Below, piece after piece: positions 52,724 to 61,206 of a DNA stretch of 64,000 nucleotides (position 1 is its first letter; the number at the start of each line of letters is the position of its first letter). The position numbers were made by a program, and so were the translations under genes. The notes below the pieces were generated by a model that ran no database searches, was not told the origin of the DNA, and worked only from the letters and a program-made list of their open reading frames with translations. This stretch comes from Desulfurococcus mucosus DSM 2162 (GTDB taxonomy: Archaea; Thermoproteota; Thermoprotei_A; Sulfolobales; Desulfurococcaceae). The stretch lies in NCBI RefSeq assembly GCF_000186365.1, contig NC_014961.1, positions 248,001 through 312,000 on the forward strand. Reading direction: 5' to 3'.

Positions 52724-53851
52724 ATGAAGGCCGTAGTGTTAGCCGGGGGCCTTGGAACGAGACTATACCCGTTGACCAAGGTTGCCCCTAAGCCCATGAT
52801 CCCTCTTGCCGGGAAACCCATATTGGAGTACATAGTGGACGGCCTCGTGAGACACGGCTTCACAGATATCATCATAGCTGCGAGATACCTGGGTACACAG
52901 GTCGTAGAGTACTTTAAAGGCCACCCTTACGCTAAACCCGTGATCCTGGACTCGAAGGATACTGCTGACGCCGTGAGGCTCCTCGACGGCGTCTTCGACG
53001 ACCATTTCATTGTGTCAATGGGTGACACACTGTGTAACGCGGACTACAGGGAGATATACGACTACCATAAGTCTTCGAACGCTGTCGCAACGATAGCGCT
53101 CAAGCAGGTTGAAAACCCCCTGCCCTACGGCATAGTCTACCTGGATGAACACGGGGACATCCTCTTGTTCATTGAGAAGCCTTTATCCATCGAGGTATAC
53201 TTACTCAGCCTAGCGTACTACCGGCAGAAAGGGGCCTCAGCATACGAGAACCTGATTAACGCTGGGATATACGTGTTCAACCCTCACATACTTGAAATCC
53301 TTGAGAGGAACCCTGGCCTAATGGATTTCGGCCGCCACGTCTTCCCCTACCTGGTTGAAAACGGGTACAGGGTGAGGGGGCACGTGCTGGGTCACAGCGT
53401 CTACTGGAATGACATCGGTAGGCTTGAAACATATAAGAGTGTTGCATGGGACATGCTGGACGGCAGGATACCCGGCTTGGAGCCAGCTGCCCCCATGGCT
53501 TCCAAAGGGGTTTACATCCATGACTCAGCGATCGTTAGGGGAAGGGTAAACCCGCCCGTGTACATTGGGAGGAGCGTTGTAGTCGAGGAGGGTGCTTCAG
53601 TAGGACCCTACGCCGTGCTAGAGGACAATGCAGTGGTTGGAAAGGGCTCCGTGATCCAGGAGGGCATTGTATGGCGTGACACGCTAATAGGCGAGGGTTC
53701 AAGGATATACGACTCAATACTCATGAACAGGGTTGAAGTAGCCCCCGGCAGCACCCTGGTGTCAACGGTGGTGGGTACGGGTAGCCGTGTATCCGGGGAG
53801 CTGTCGAAGATGATCCTCGACCCAGTGGAGGTGACTCCCCCGTATGCTTAA
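52724..53851 (+). CDS. Sugar-phosphate nucleotidyltransferase with left-handed beta-helix
   Basis: A 375-residue enzyme. The N-terminal nucleotidyltransferase domain begins VVLAGGLGTRLYPLTKVAPK with the PMIPLAGKPILEY continuation, has SMGDTLC as metal loop and FIEKP as sugar loop. The C-terminal third has hexapeptide repeats (VEEGASVGPYAVLEDNAVVG and after). It makes an NDP-sugar (mannose, glucose or GlcNAc). The frame extends to 52499 into the divergent PLD gene, so I use the ATG at 52724. It overlaps the next gene by eight bases. CTTATAATC near 52673 may be its TATA box. Confidence 0.88.
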   Translation: MKAVVLAGGLGTRLYPLTKVAPKPMIPLAGKPILEYIVDGLVRHGFTDIIIAARYLGTQVVEYFKGHPYAKPVILDSKDTADAVRLLDGVFDDHFIVSMGDTLCNADYREIYDYHKSSNAVATIALKQVENPLPYGIVYLDEHGDILLFIEKPLSIEVYLLSLAYYRQKGASAYENLINAGIYVFNPHILEILERNPGLMDFGRHVFPYLVENGYRVRGHVLGHSVYWNDIGRLETYKSVAWDMLDGRIPGLEPAAPMASKGVYIHDSAIVRGRVNPPVYIGRSVVVEEGASVGPYAVLEDNAVVGKGSVIQEGIVWRDTLIGEGSRIYDSILMNRVEVAPGSTLVSTVVGTGSRVSGELSKMILDPVEVTPPYA

Positions 53852-55091
53852 ACAGGTTGATGGAAGGATAACCGGGAAGCCGCTCGTAGACATAAGCCTC
53901 GAGGACGTGGCTATGCTTGGAGCAGTCTTCGGCACAGTGCTCGGGAGAAGGGCCCTGGTTGTAAGCGGTAGGGACACGGCGCCTGTCTCCAGGATGCTTA
54001 AAAGGGCTTTGACCGCAGGGTTGATGAGTGTTGGATGCGATGTAATGGACTTCCATGAAGCAGTCAGCGGTGAAATATCCTTCAGTATGAAAAGGTTTGG
54101 TGCTAAAGGAGGCTTCAACATACATTTGAACCCGCGGAGACCCGGCTACATCACTATCAGACTATACAAGGCACCCGGCTACGAGCTCGTGGGCGGAGGA
54201 CTAGCGGAGGTGGCTTCAAGGGAGAAGCCGGTTCCGCAGGAAGCAGGCGAGGTAGGGTGGGTTAACTACGCTGAGTACATGCATGAGCTCTACGCGTCAG
54301 CACTCGTGAGCTTCGTGAAGTCGGATGAGATATCGGCAGCCAAGCTCAATATTGTAGCCAGCCACGGCCACGGTGCTTCAGACGAGGTGTTGAGACGCAT
54401 ATTCACATTGCTCGAGTTAGAATACACGTTGATGAGCAGTGGGAGAATCAGCGGGGAGACATACCCCTTCGTAAAGGAGATGGGCAAGGTGGCTGCTTCA
54501 ACAAGGGCCATGAGAGCCGATCTAGGAGTAGTCTTCAACATAGATGCCTCAGCCCTCGCAGTATACATAGGGAACCTCGGGTTCCTGCTGCCCGAGGAGA
54601 TCCTTCTAGCAGTGCTCACCAGGTACCCTGGCAACAGCAGTGTCGTAGTAGACAAGTATGTCTCCCCCTCGATCGTGAGGTATATGGGTGAGAAAGGCTA
54701 CCGGGTCAGGGTTGCTGAGAGCGAGGAGAAGCTCATCGAGCTGGTTAGAAGGGAGAGGCCTGTGCTAGCATTGAATGGTCGCGGAGACTTCATAACGCCG
54801 CTGTTCAGCCTCGGATACGATGCACTCATCGCCTTCATGCAGCTACTTGAAGCACTGAGCCTTCAGAGGAGCGAGGTGTACGGTGAGATCAACACGGCTA
54901 GAAGCATGCTGACCCCGAGGGCTAGGAGCCTAAGCGAGGTTGAAGCCGTGTGCAACAGTGACACCACATGTGTGAGAACCCTCTGGGGCTTCAGGATGCT
55001 CAGGGAGAGAACACTACACACATACATCTACAGCCCCGATGCAGGAGGCTACATAGAGATCGTGGAGCAGCAGCGAGAACCCTCCAGCTAG
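53844..55091 (+). CDS. Degenerate phosphohexomutase-like protein (probable pseudoenzyme)
   Basis: A 415-residue member of the phosphomannomutase superfamily by overall layout (VVSGRDTAPVSRMLKRALTA at the start, then AKGGFNIHLNPRRPGYITIR where active enzymes have the TASHNP loop). The catalytic Ser is gone. At the metal loop DGDADR it reads FNIDASALAVY. It therefore seems unable to perform the mutase reaction. It overlaps the nucleotidyltransferase gene by eight bases; in many bacteria a nucleotidyltransferase and a PMM-like domain are fused, so this is a split version and possibly a regulatory subunit. Confidence 0.75.
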   Translation: MLKQVDGRITGKPLVDISLEDVAMLGAVFGTVLGRRALVVSGRDTAPVSRMLKRALTAGLMSVGCDVMDFHEAVSGEISFSMKRFGAKGGFNIHLNPRRPGYITIRLYKAPGYELVGGGLAEVASREKPVPQEAGEVGWVNYAEYMHELYASALVSFVKSDEISAAKLNIVASHGHGASDEVLRRIFTLLELEYTLMSSGRISGETYPFVKEMGKVAASTRAMRADLGVVFNIDASALAVYIGNLGFLLPEEILLAVLTRYPGNSSVVVDKYVSPSIVRYMGEKGYRVRVAESEEKLIELVRRERPVLALNGRGDFITPLFSLGYDALIAFMQLLEALSLQRSEVYGEINTARSMLTPRARSLSEVEAVCNSDTTCVRTLWGFRMLRERTLHTYIYSPDAGGYIEIVEQQREPSS

Positions 55092-55187
55092 GCTCATGCA
55101 CGGCTACCGCAGGATGCCTGGGCGTTGCAGAGCAGTAGAGTCGTGGAGCAAAAACGGTTAGGCTTGTTTGAAACCAATGCTTCCCGG

Positions 55188-56474
55188 TTAGCTTGTACGG
55201 GAGTACGCTGAGAGGTCGAGTAGGCCGTGGCCGCTTAGGTTGAAGAGTATCACCGGCCTCCTGCTTGAACCCCTGTGTTTTAACGCTATGTCGATCACGG
55301 CTTTAACGGCGTGGGAGCTCTCTGGAGCTGGGAGAATGCCCTGGGTTCTCGCGAATAGTAGGCCTGCCTCCAATACCTCGCTCTCACCGTATGCAACCGG
55401 CTTCACCAACCCGTTTTTCACAAGTATGCTTAGCGATGGGGCAACCCCATGGTATCTGAGTCCCCCAGCATATATTGGTGGTGGAATATAGTCGTGTCCA
55501 AGGGTGTGCATCTTCAACAGTGGTGTTAACCCGGCTGTGTCGCCGTAGTCATACCTGTATTCCCCCCTGGTCATTGATGGAACGGTTTCGGGTTCAACAG
55601 CTATGAATACTGGTGGGTCGCCGTCGTTATACCTGTGGCCTATGAAGGGGTAGGATAACCCGGCGAAGTTCGAGCCGCCGCCAACACAGCCGACAATGTA
55701 GTCTACTCTATCGACGCCGAGCATCTCCAGCTGCTTCAACGCCTCCAACCCTATCACGGTTTGATGCAGTAGAACATGGTTTAAGACGCTGCCGAGACTA
55801 TACTTTGCCTTCCCGCCGCTGGAGACCACGTCCTCTATGGCTTCACTTATAGCTATCCCGAGGCTACCCGGGTGATCAGGGTTCTCTGCGAGCAGTCTCC
55901 TACCAGTGTTAGTCCTGTCACTGGGGCTTGGATATACTTCGGCACCATAGGACTCCATGAGTATCCTCCTGTAGGGCTTCTGAAGGTAGCTGGCGCGCAC
56001 CATGAACACTCTTACCTTCAACCCGAAGAGGCTGCCGGCTAGTGAGAGGGCTGAGCCCCATTGACCAGCACCCGTCTCAGTGGAGACTCTTTCAACGCCT
56101 TCAGCGGCATTATAGTATGCTTGGGCGACAGCCGTGTTAACCTTGTGCGACCCGGTTGGCATCACGCCCTCGTACTTGAATAATATTACGGCATTAGTCT
56201 TCAACGCTTCTTCGAGTCTACGGGCCCGTATAAGCGGGGTTGGCCTGCCGAGCATCAGTAGTGTTTCAACTACCTCGCCCGGTATCTCCACGTGTCTCTG
56301 CGTGGTGAACTCCTGCTCCACGAGGCTCCTTGGGAACAGTGCTTCAAGCTCCCTCTTATCCACTGGGCTTCCATCAGGATGGAGCATTGGCGGGAGTTGC
56401 TCAGGTAGATCCGGGGTTATGTTGTACCAGTAGGAGGGGACTATATCCCTGGTTTGAGGGCTCCTTAACTCCAT
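55188..56474 (-). CDS. trpB2: Tryptophan synthase beta-like protein, TrpB2 type
   Basis: A 428-residue PLP enzyme. The N-terminal extension, [14 protein letters not shown], the PLP lysine in [22 protein letters not shown] and the phosphate-binding [10 protein letters not shown] identify TrpB2. This form carries an insert relative to TrpB1 and does not depend on TrpA. No trpA or other trp gene is nearby. It probably salvages indole or uses serine or phosphoserine to make tryptophan. A TATA box GCTTATATAC (56520-56529, minus strand) lies about 50 nt upstream. The 96 bases after it (55092-55187) hold no gene. Confidence 0.93.
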   Translation of the reverse strand: MELRSPQTRDIVPSYWYNITPDLPEQLPPMLHPDGSPVDKRELEALFPRSLVEQEFTTQRHVEIPGEVVETLLMLGRPTPLIRARRLEEALKTNAVILFKYEGVMPTGSHKVNTAVAQAYYNAAEGVERVSTETGAGQWGSALSLAGSLFGLKVRVFMVRASYLQKPYRRILMESYGAEVYPSPSDRTNTGRRLLAENPDHPGSLGIAISEAIEDVVSSGGKAKYSLGSVLNHVLLHQTVIGLEALKQLEMLGVDRVDYIVGCVGGGSNFAGLSYPFIGHRYNDGDPPVFIAVEPETVPSMTRGEYRYDYGDTAGLTPLLKMHTLGHDYIPPPIYAGGLRYHGVAPSLSILVKNGLVKPVAYGESEVLEAGLLFARTQGILPAPESSHAVKAVIDIALKHRGSSRRPVILFNLSGHGLLDLSAYSRTS

Positions 56475-56519
56475 TCCAACATGGTCCCACCACGGGTGTC
56501 TCCTCAGAGCCGGCTCCCA

Positions 56520-56560
56520 GTATATAAGCTTTTCGCTTCAGCTGGCATAAGCGTTAATAC
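56520..56560. promoter_or_regulatory. Divergent promoters of trpB2 and tfx
   Basis: GCTTATATAC on the minus strand (56520-56529) serves trpB2. GTTAATAC on the plus strand (56553-56560) would start a transcript near 56583, just ahead of the GGAGGAGG site used by tfx. Confidence 0.45.
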
Positions 56561-56602
56561 GGTGCAACATCATACTTGTCCCGGGAGGAGGCATGGAGCT
56601 GG

Positions 56603-57013
56603 ATGGGGCGCGGGCTCTTCACTGAGAGACAGTACCTGGTGCTCAAGTACAGGGCTCAAGGCCTCACCCAGGAGGAGGTGGCGGGGATCCTTGGCGTGGC
56701 GAGGAGCACGGTGGCGGCGATAGAGAGGGCGGCTCTAAGGAAGCTTAGATTGGCTCAGGAAACCGTGAGCATCTACAAGATGATGCATGCAGCCGGCTAC
56801 ATTGATATACCGGCTGGAACCCACATGGTGGATATACCGGGGATAATCATTAGGAAAGCCGATGAACTGGGAGTAAAGCTTAAAGGAGACTTCAACCTGG
56901 TCTACGGGCAGCTACGCCTATTAATCGGCTCCCGCGCCACTAGGCTGCCTCGCACCGTGAGAGCCGTCATATACAGGGACGGCTCATACGAGTTCCTGGA
57001 GGTACATGACTAG
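56603..57013 (+). CDS. Tfx-family DNA-binding protein
   Basis: A protein of 136 residues with an N-terminal helix-turn-helix (LFTERQYLVLKYRAQGLTQE, then EVAGILGVARSTVAAIERAA) and a C-terminal domain containing GYIDIPAGTHMVDIPGIII. This is the Tfx family, which in Methanothermobacter binds the fmd operon promoter. The frame opens at TTG 56576; the ATG at 56603 has GGAGGAGG about 11 bases upstream and matches the family start. It may regulate trpB2 or the kor operon, its nearest neighbours; this is inference. Confidence 0.85.
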   Translation: MGRGLFTERQYLVLKYRAQGLTQEEVAGILGVARSTVAAIERAALRKLRLAQETVSIYKMMHAAGYIDIPAGTHMVDIPGIIIRKADELGVKLKGDFNLVYGQLRLLIGSRATRLPRTVRAVIYRDGSYEFLEVHD

Positions 57014-57109
57014 ACCCGGGGTTAGGGATACGGGTTCACCGAGTGCGGTGAGCAGGCGTAGTCACTGCTCTCCATGCACCCGCAGGGTTAAAGGCCTCAT
57101 CCTTTTACC

Positions 57110-57181
57110 CGAATAGATGCGGGGAACCAGTGAACCCCTAAACGGGAGTCCTCGCCCTTTAGGGCGGGGGGGGGAGGCCGG
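57110..57181 (+). repeat. IS200/IS605-like right-end repeat, copy 7, upstream of kor operon
   Basis: The longest copy: CCCGAATAGATGCGGGGAAC, CAGTGAACCCCTAAACGGGA, then GTCCTCGCCCTTTAGGGCGG and a run of G ending GGAGGCCGG. The CGCCC-TTTA-GGGCG hairpin is intact; the final GGTCA seen elsewhere is changed to GGCCG. It fills the gap between tfx and the korD promoter. Confidence 0.6.
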
Positions 57182-57217
57182 GCAGCGGAGAATGGATCTT
57201 TATATACTGAAAGTGCT

Positions 57218-57228
57218 TGTATATACTA
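57218..57228 (+). promoter_or_regulatory. TATA box for korDABC operon
   Basis: TTGTATATACT lies about 27-37 nt before the GTG at 57255; a second element, CTTTATATACTG, lies 20 bases earlier. GGGTGG (57242-57247) may serve as ribosome-binding site if transcription starts at the earlier one. Confidence 0.5.
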
Positions 57229-57254
57229 GATGCCTGTGTAAGGGTGGTTTACGG

Positions 57255-57515
57255 GTGTCAACGGTTCTCCCCGAGGCAGGGTTGATTGCAAGGGGGAATG
57301 GAAGATACAGGGTGAACATTATTGTCGACCGGTGCAAGGAGTGCGGTATATGTATCGCTGTATGCCCTATGAAGGTCCTCGCCAAGTCAAGTATTCTCAA
57401 CAGGAATGGCTACAGGCCGCCTGAGCCGGCTCATGTAGAGAAGTGCATTGGTTGCAGGCTCTGCGAGTACAATTGCCCGGACTTCGCGATATACGTGGAG
57501 GTGGAGTCTAAGTGA
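57255..57515 (+). CDS. korD: 2-oxoacid:ferredoxin oxidoreductase, delta subunit (2 x 4Fe-4S ferredoxin)
   Basis: An 86-residue ferredoxin-like subunit. Two clusters are visible: CKECGICIAVCPMKV and CIGCRLCEYNCPDFA. It carries electrons from the TPP centre of the Kor complex to ferredoxin. The open frame reaches back to 57117, but those codons lie inside the hairpin repeat; the GTG at 57255 with TATA and GGGTGG upstream is the more likely start. Its last codons overlap the alpha-subunit start by four bases. Confidence 0.88.
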   Translation: MSTVLPEAGLIARGNGRYRVNIIVDRCKECGICIAVCPMKVLAKSSILNRNGYRPPEPAHVEKCIGCRLCEYNCPDFAIYVEVESK

Positions 57516-58630
57516 GGAAGACGTTTGCATCCGGGAACATGGCTGTAGCGGAGGCAGCGATAACCGCCGGGTTGAAGTTCTACGCTGGCTACCCTATAAC
57601 GCCTAGCTCGGAGATCATGGAGTACCTTGCCGAACACCTTCCCCGGCATGGAGGGATAGTTATACAGATGGAGGATGAGATAGCCTCTATAAACGCGGTT
57701 GTAGGGGCTTCATGGGCTAATGTTAAAGCCATGACGGCGACCTCGGGGCCAGGCTTTTCGCTCATGGCGGAGGGCCTTGGGCTCGCGGTTATGACTGAGA
57801 CCCCCTTAGTAGTCGTCGACGTGATGAGGGCGGGTCCCAGCACGGGTGTACCAACGAAGACCACGCAAGCAGACATCTTCCAGGCGAGATGGCTCGCCCA
57901 CGGCGACTACATTATACCTAGCTACGCGCCGTGGAGCGTTCAGGAAGCCTACGACTTAACCATTAAAGCCTTCAACACAGCCGAGAAGCTTAGGACACCC
58001 GTGATACTTCTAAGCGATGCAGTGATAGCCCATCTCTGGGAGCCACTGGTGATCCGGGAGAGAGGTGAGGTGGAGATCATTGAGCGCCGGAAGCCAGCTG
58101 GCAGGGAAGGCTATAAACCATACATGCCGGGCGACGACCTGGTTCCACCCATGGCGTGCTTTGGAGAAGGCTTCAAAGTACTTGTTGAATCACTTACACA
58201 CGATGAAAGAGGGTTCTACGCTCCATCCACCACATACCATAGGAGCACAGTGGTGAGGCTGGCGTTGAAGATACTTAAGAACATAGACTACGTCTTCGAG
58301 TACGAGGCCTACATGATGGATGACGCTGAGGTAGCCCTTGTCTCATACGGGTCAACGGCTAGGACCGTTTACGCCTTGATGAGGGAGCTACGGAGGAAGG
58401 GCGTTAAAGCCGGCTTACTCCGCTTGAAGACGCTGTGGCCGCTTGACGAGGAGAAGATTTACAGGAGTGTTAAGGCAGGCAGGATCATTGTTGTCGAGAA
58501 CAACATGGGCAAGCTCTACCTTGATGTGAAGAGGATATTCAGGGATAGAGAGGTCTACCCCGCACCAGTTATAAGCCTGGAGCTGCCCACGGTGAGCGAA
58601 GCCATGGAGGTGGTTGAACAATGGCTGTAG
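57512..58630 (+). CDS. korA: 2-oxoacid:ferredoxin oxidoreductase, alpha subunit
   Basis: A 372-residue subunit with FYAGYPITPSSEIMEYLAEH, EDEIASINAVVGASWAN and ATSGPGFSLMAEGLG, the pyrimidine-domain signatures of KorA/VorA-type enzymes. With KorB, KorC and KorD it oxidises 2-oxoglutarate or a branched-chain 2-oxoacid to the acyl-CoA plus reduced ferredoxin, a central step of peptide fermentation. GTG start, overlapping korD by four bases and korB by ten. Kor versus Vor cannot be settled by eye. Confidence 0.9.
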   Translation: MRKTFASGNMAVAEAAITAGLKFYAGYPITPSSEIMEYLAEHLPRHGGIVIQMEDEIASINAVVGASWANVKAMTATSGPGFSLMAEGLGLAVMTETPLVVVDVMRAGPSTGVPTKTTQADIFQARWLAHGDYIIPSYAPWSVQEAYDLTIKAFNTAEKLRTPVILLSDAVIAHLWEPLVIRERGEVEIIERRKPAGREGYKPYMPGDDLVPPMACFGEGFKVLVESLTHDERGFYAPSTTYHRSTVVRLALKILKNIDYVFEYEAYMMDDAEVALVSYGSTARTVYALMRELRRKGVKAGLLRLKTLWPLDEEKIYRSVKAGRIIVVENNMGKLYLDVKRIFRDREVYPAPVISLELPTVSEAMEVVEQWL

Positions 58631-59451
58631 CCCCTAGATACATGCATCCATTAGACAGGCATCTACGCTTAGAGAGAATACCAACCCTCTACTGCCCCGG
58701 CTGCGGGCTAGGAATAGGTCTGGGAGCAATGCTCAGGGCGCTGGATAAGAGGATCAAGGAGGGCGTTGTCAAGGAGGACAAGGTGGTCTGGGTGGGAGGC
58801 ATAGGGTGCTCTGCCAGGATGGCCTTCTACGTCAACTATGACTCCGCACACGTGCTTCATGGAAGGGCGATACCTTTCGCAATAGGAGCGAAGCTCGCCA
58901 ACCCTGAGCTAACCCTCATAGTGGTGGGCGGGGACGGCGACATAGCCGGGATAGGCGGGAACCACATCCTCCACGCTGCCAAGAGGAACATAGACCTGGT
59001 TACAGTAATGTTCACCAACTTCGTCTACGCGATGACAGGCGGCCAGGTCGCACCCACCACTCCTCTCCGAGTCAAGACGACGACAACGCCCCACGGCAAC
59101 CCTGAGCCACCTCTAAACATAATCAAGGTGGTTGCATCCCTGAACGCCAACTATGTTGCAAGGGCAAGCATAACAACACCCCACTACATCGAGCAATTCT
59201 TCTACAGGGCTCTAGGCATGAAGGGGTTCAGGTTCCTCGAGGTGGTGAGCACCTGCCCGGAGGTGTATGGCAGGCACATAGGGTTAAGGGACCCGGTTGA
59301 AATGTACAATGAGCTGAGGAAGAGGGTTAAGTACAAGCCGAACCCAACGATAGATGAGGCAATCATAGACTGGGATAAAGGCATAGTCATAGGGGAGTTC
59401 ATTGTGAGAGACAACCCATCCTACATGGATCTGGTGAGGGGGTTGAAGTGA
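58621..59451 (+). CDS. korB: 2-oxoacid:ferredoxin oxidoreductase, beta subunit
   Basis: A 276-residue TPP-binding subunit. CPGCGLGIG (cluster-proximal cysteines), GIGCSARM and the TPP-Mg motif GGDGDIAGIGGNH through NFVYAMTGGQ are all present. Overlaps korA by ten bases and korC by four. Confidence 0.92.
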   Translation: MAVAPRYMHPLDRHLRLERIPTLYCPGCGLGIGLGAMLRALDKRIKEGVVKEDKVVWVGGIGCSARMAFYVNYDSAHVLHGRAIPFAIGAKLANPELTLIVVGGDGDIAGIGGNHILHAAKRNIDLVTVMFTNFVYAMTGGQVAPTTPLRVKTTTTPHGNPEPPLNIIKVVASLNANYVARASITTPHYIEQFFYRALGMKGFRFLEVVSTCPEVYGRHIGLRDPVEMYNELRKRVKYKPNPTIDEAIIDWDKGIVIGEFIVRDNPSYMDLVRGLK

Positions 59452-59984
59452 AGGTGGAGATACTTATCATTGGGAGAGGCGGACAGGGAGTCCTCCTCCT
59501 CGGGAGACTCCTGGGGCTGGCTGCAAGCAAGTACGCCGGGCTATACGCTGTGGCAACGGAGACCTATGCAGCTGAGACGAGGGGTGGGGAGAGCCGGGCG
59601 GATGTTGTCATAGGTGGATCCATGAGTGACATAGACTATGTTAAAGTACAGTCACCGGATATAGCTGTCTTCATGTACCCCTTCAACATCGAGAAGTACA
59701 GGCAGCTCCTGAAGCCTGAAAGCAGGGTGTTCATAGATGAGGAATATGTTAAACCCGACTTCTTCAAGGGCTTCAAGCTCTACTCACAGAGGTATAGTGG
59801 ACTAGCCGAGTCCACTGTGGGGAGCAGCAGGGTTGCAAACATGGTGATAGCCGGTCACATAGCGAGGGCCACAGGCATACTTAGCCTAGAGGACTTGAAG
59901 AAAACCGTCATCGACCTAACTCCTGAGCGATGGCATCAAGCGAATATAAAGGCGCTTGAACTAGGGTTCTCCCTACCAGTCTAG
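59448..59984 (+). CDS. korC: 2-oxoacid:ferredoxin oxidoreductase, gamma subunit
   Basis: A 178-residue gamma subunit with the family start IIGRGGQGVLLLGRLLG and TETYAAETRGGESRADVVIG. It closes the korDABC operon. A tRNA gene follows on the opposite strand 14 bases later. Confidence 0.92.
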   Translation: MKVEILIIGRGGQGVLLLGRLLGLAASKYAGLYAVATETYAAETRGGESRADVVIGGSMSDIDYVKVQSPDIAVFMYPFNIEKYRQLLKPESRVFIDEEYVKPDFFKGFKLYSQRYSGLAESTVGSSRVANMVIAGHIARATGILSLEDLKKTVIDLTPERWHQANIKALELGFSLPV

Positions 59985-59997
59985 CATGTTTTAAAAG

Positions 59998-60070
59998 TGG
60001 ACCGGCCGGGACTTGAACCCGGGACCTCCGCCTTGCGAGGGCGGCGCTCTTCCAGCTGAGCTACCGGCCC
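59998..60070 (-). tRNA. tRNA-Ala (anticodon CGC)
   Basis: On the minus strand a 73-base cloverleaf: acceptor GGGCCGG pairs with CCGGTCC (one G-U), D-arm GCTCAGCTGGAAGAGC, anticodon arm GCCGCC-CTCGCAA-GGCGG with anticodon CGC, and T-arm CCGGG-TTCAAGT-CCCGG. The discriminator is A, CCA is not encoded, and no intron is seen. Upstream TATA GGGTTAAAAGC (60097-60107) lies about 28 nt before the 5' end. CTTTTAAAAC follows the 3' end. Confidence 0.97.
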
Positions 60071-60096
60071 ACCGCTACCCGTTGATCCAACCCGGG

Positions 60097-60107
60097 GCTT
60101 TTAACCC
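60097..60107 (-). promoter_or_regulatory. TATA box for tRNA-Ala
   Basis: GGGTTAAAAGC on the minus strand, about 28 nt before the first base of the tRNA. The rest of the 138-base gap 60071-60208 shows no gene. Confidence 0.6.
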
Positions 60108-60208
60108 TTGCCACAGTGCCACCGGGAGTGGTTTCTTGAAGCCGGTTTAACACAGCTATATGAATGCATCCCTGCACTTGTAGAGAAGGTATGTGGCTGC
60201 TGAAAGCA

Positions 60209-60859
60209 TTAGCACACGATCACGCTCCCGGCAAGGTAGAGTGCTAGTATGAAGTAGACGAGGCCCGCCGGCAACCCGTATTCGCCTGCGAGTACTGAGG
60301 CCTCCGCGGGGTTGGTGAAGGCGTAGACGGCGTAGCCCAGTATCCAGGTGAATATCACCAGAGGGAGCGGCATTGAGGCATATGCCAGCATGAGCCCGGT
60401 TGAACGCCTCTTCTTCATCATGGACATAGCCATCAAGGCTGGGAGCGCCAGCATCAGTGCTGACACAGCGTATGCCTGTGCAAAGGTGCCGGCCAGTATG
60501 AAGAAGAGGATCATGCCGGTCAAGTAGTACCTGTATCCTTTCCTGACAAGCCTTATCCTGTCTGTGAAATCATAGGGTGCCATCTTACACCATTTCACAA
60601 GCGTGTCGAGCTCCTTCACGAGGTCGCCGGGCAAACCCTCCCCGCTTGCCTCGAGCACCCTGGAGGCAAGGTCCCTTGCCTTCTTATTTATCAGTCTAGC
60701 CAGCTCAACGTTGTCAACGGTTATCTCCCTTCCAGCGGATTCAAGGGATGCAAGGGCTTCCTCAAGCCTCCTCCTCAACCTTGGGTCGCTCAGCCGCCTT
60801 GATGCAAGCATCCTCCTCAAGGCGTCGGCGGCATCGTTTAACAGTATAGTGCTCTCCAA
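60209..60859 (-). CDS. Membrane protein with helical N-terminal domain, unknown
   Basis: A 216-residue protein. Residues 1-100 are soluble, helical and rich in Arg and Glu (LRRMLASRRLSDPRLRRRLE). Residues 108-216 contain about four membrane helices. The TTG start has a strong GGAGGAGG seven bases upstream, implying that it is not leaderless. A 53-codon frame just upstream (60838-60999, minus strand) overlaps the start and could be part of the same transcript. No family recognised. Confidence 0.6.
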   Translation of the reverse strand: MESTILLNDAADALRRMLASRRLSDPRLRRRLEEALASLESAGREITVDNVELARLINKKARDLASRVLEASGEGLPGDLVKELDTLVKWCKMAPYDFTDRIRLVRKGYRYYLTGMILFFILAGTFAQAYAVSALMLALPALMAMSMMKKRRSTGLMLAYASMPLPLVIFTWILGYAVYAFTNPAEASVLAGEYGLPAGLVYFILALYLAGSVIVC

Positions 60860-61083
60860 AGCGTTAACCCTCCTCCAGCACTATGAGTCCGGCAACTAGA
60901 CCGCGATACCCCGTCGCGTCCCCCACGGGGAAACAACCTCTCTGCAAACAAGCCGGATTCATACATCAACGCCACCCTGATCCACGGGCCGCCTCCCATA
61001 GTCAAGGTATCCGGGTTGGAGACCGTGATAAATGCTCACGGTGCACGGGTTTAAAAATAGCTGAGGGGAGAGGGGAAAAAGAC
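60860..61083. other. Intergenic stretch with promoter and a doubtful upstream frame
   Basis: A TATA-like TATTTTTAAACCC (minus strand, 61047-61059) would start a transcript with a leader of about 170 bases before the 216-residue membrane protein. Within it a 53-codon frame (60999 down to 60838, with FPRGGRDGVSRSSCRTHSAG) is open, but its composition is not convincing. No RNA gene was recognised. Confidence 0.35.
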
Positions 61084-61194
61084 TTAGGTTTTAGTCTTCT
61101 TCCCGCCTCCGAACTGCTTCCAGAGGCACCAGGCTGCCAACCCCAGTATGAAGATCCATGAGGCCAGCATGAATGCCACGGCTGAGGGATCCAT
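61084..61194 (-). CDS. 36-residue membrane peptide, probable small subunit of the sodium symporter (MetS-like)
   Basis: A 37-codon gene starting 12 bases after the symporter stop: one membrane helix (AVAFMLASWIFILGLAAWCL) after MDPS, then a basic tail (GGGKKTKT). GGGGTGG lies four bases before the ATG. Bacterial MetPS-type sodium symporters use such one-helix small subunits, encoded right after the carrier, for activity. Position, size and topology support the same role; sequence identity to MetS is not claimed. Confidence 0.7.
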   Translation of the reverse strand: MDPSAVAFMLASWIFILGLAAWCLWKQFGGGKKTKT

Positions 61195-61206
61195 GCTACC
61201 ACCCCT

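Noticed and set aside
60838-60999. 53-codon frame upstream of the 216-residue membrane protein
   Set aside because: Overlaps the next start, has an arginine/serine-rich unconvincing composition and no recognisable ribosome-binding site; kept only as a note in the intergenic entry.
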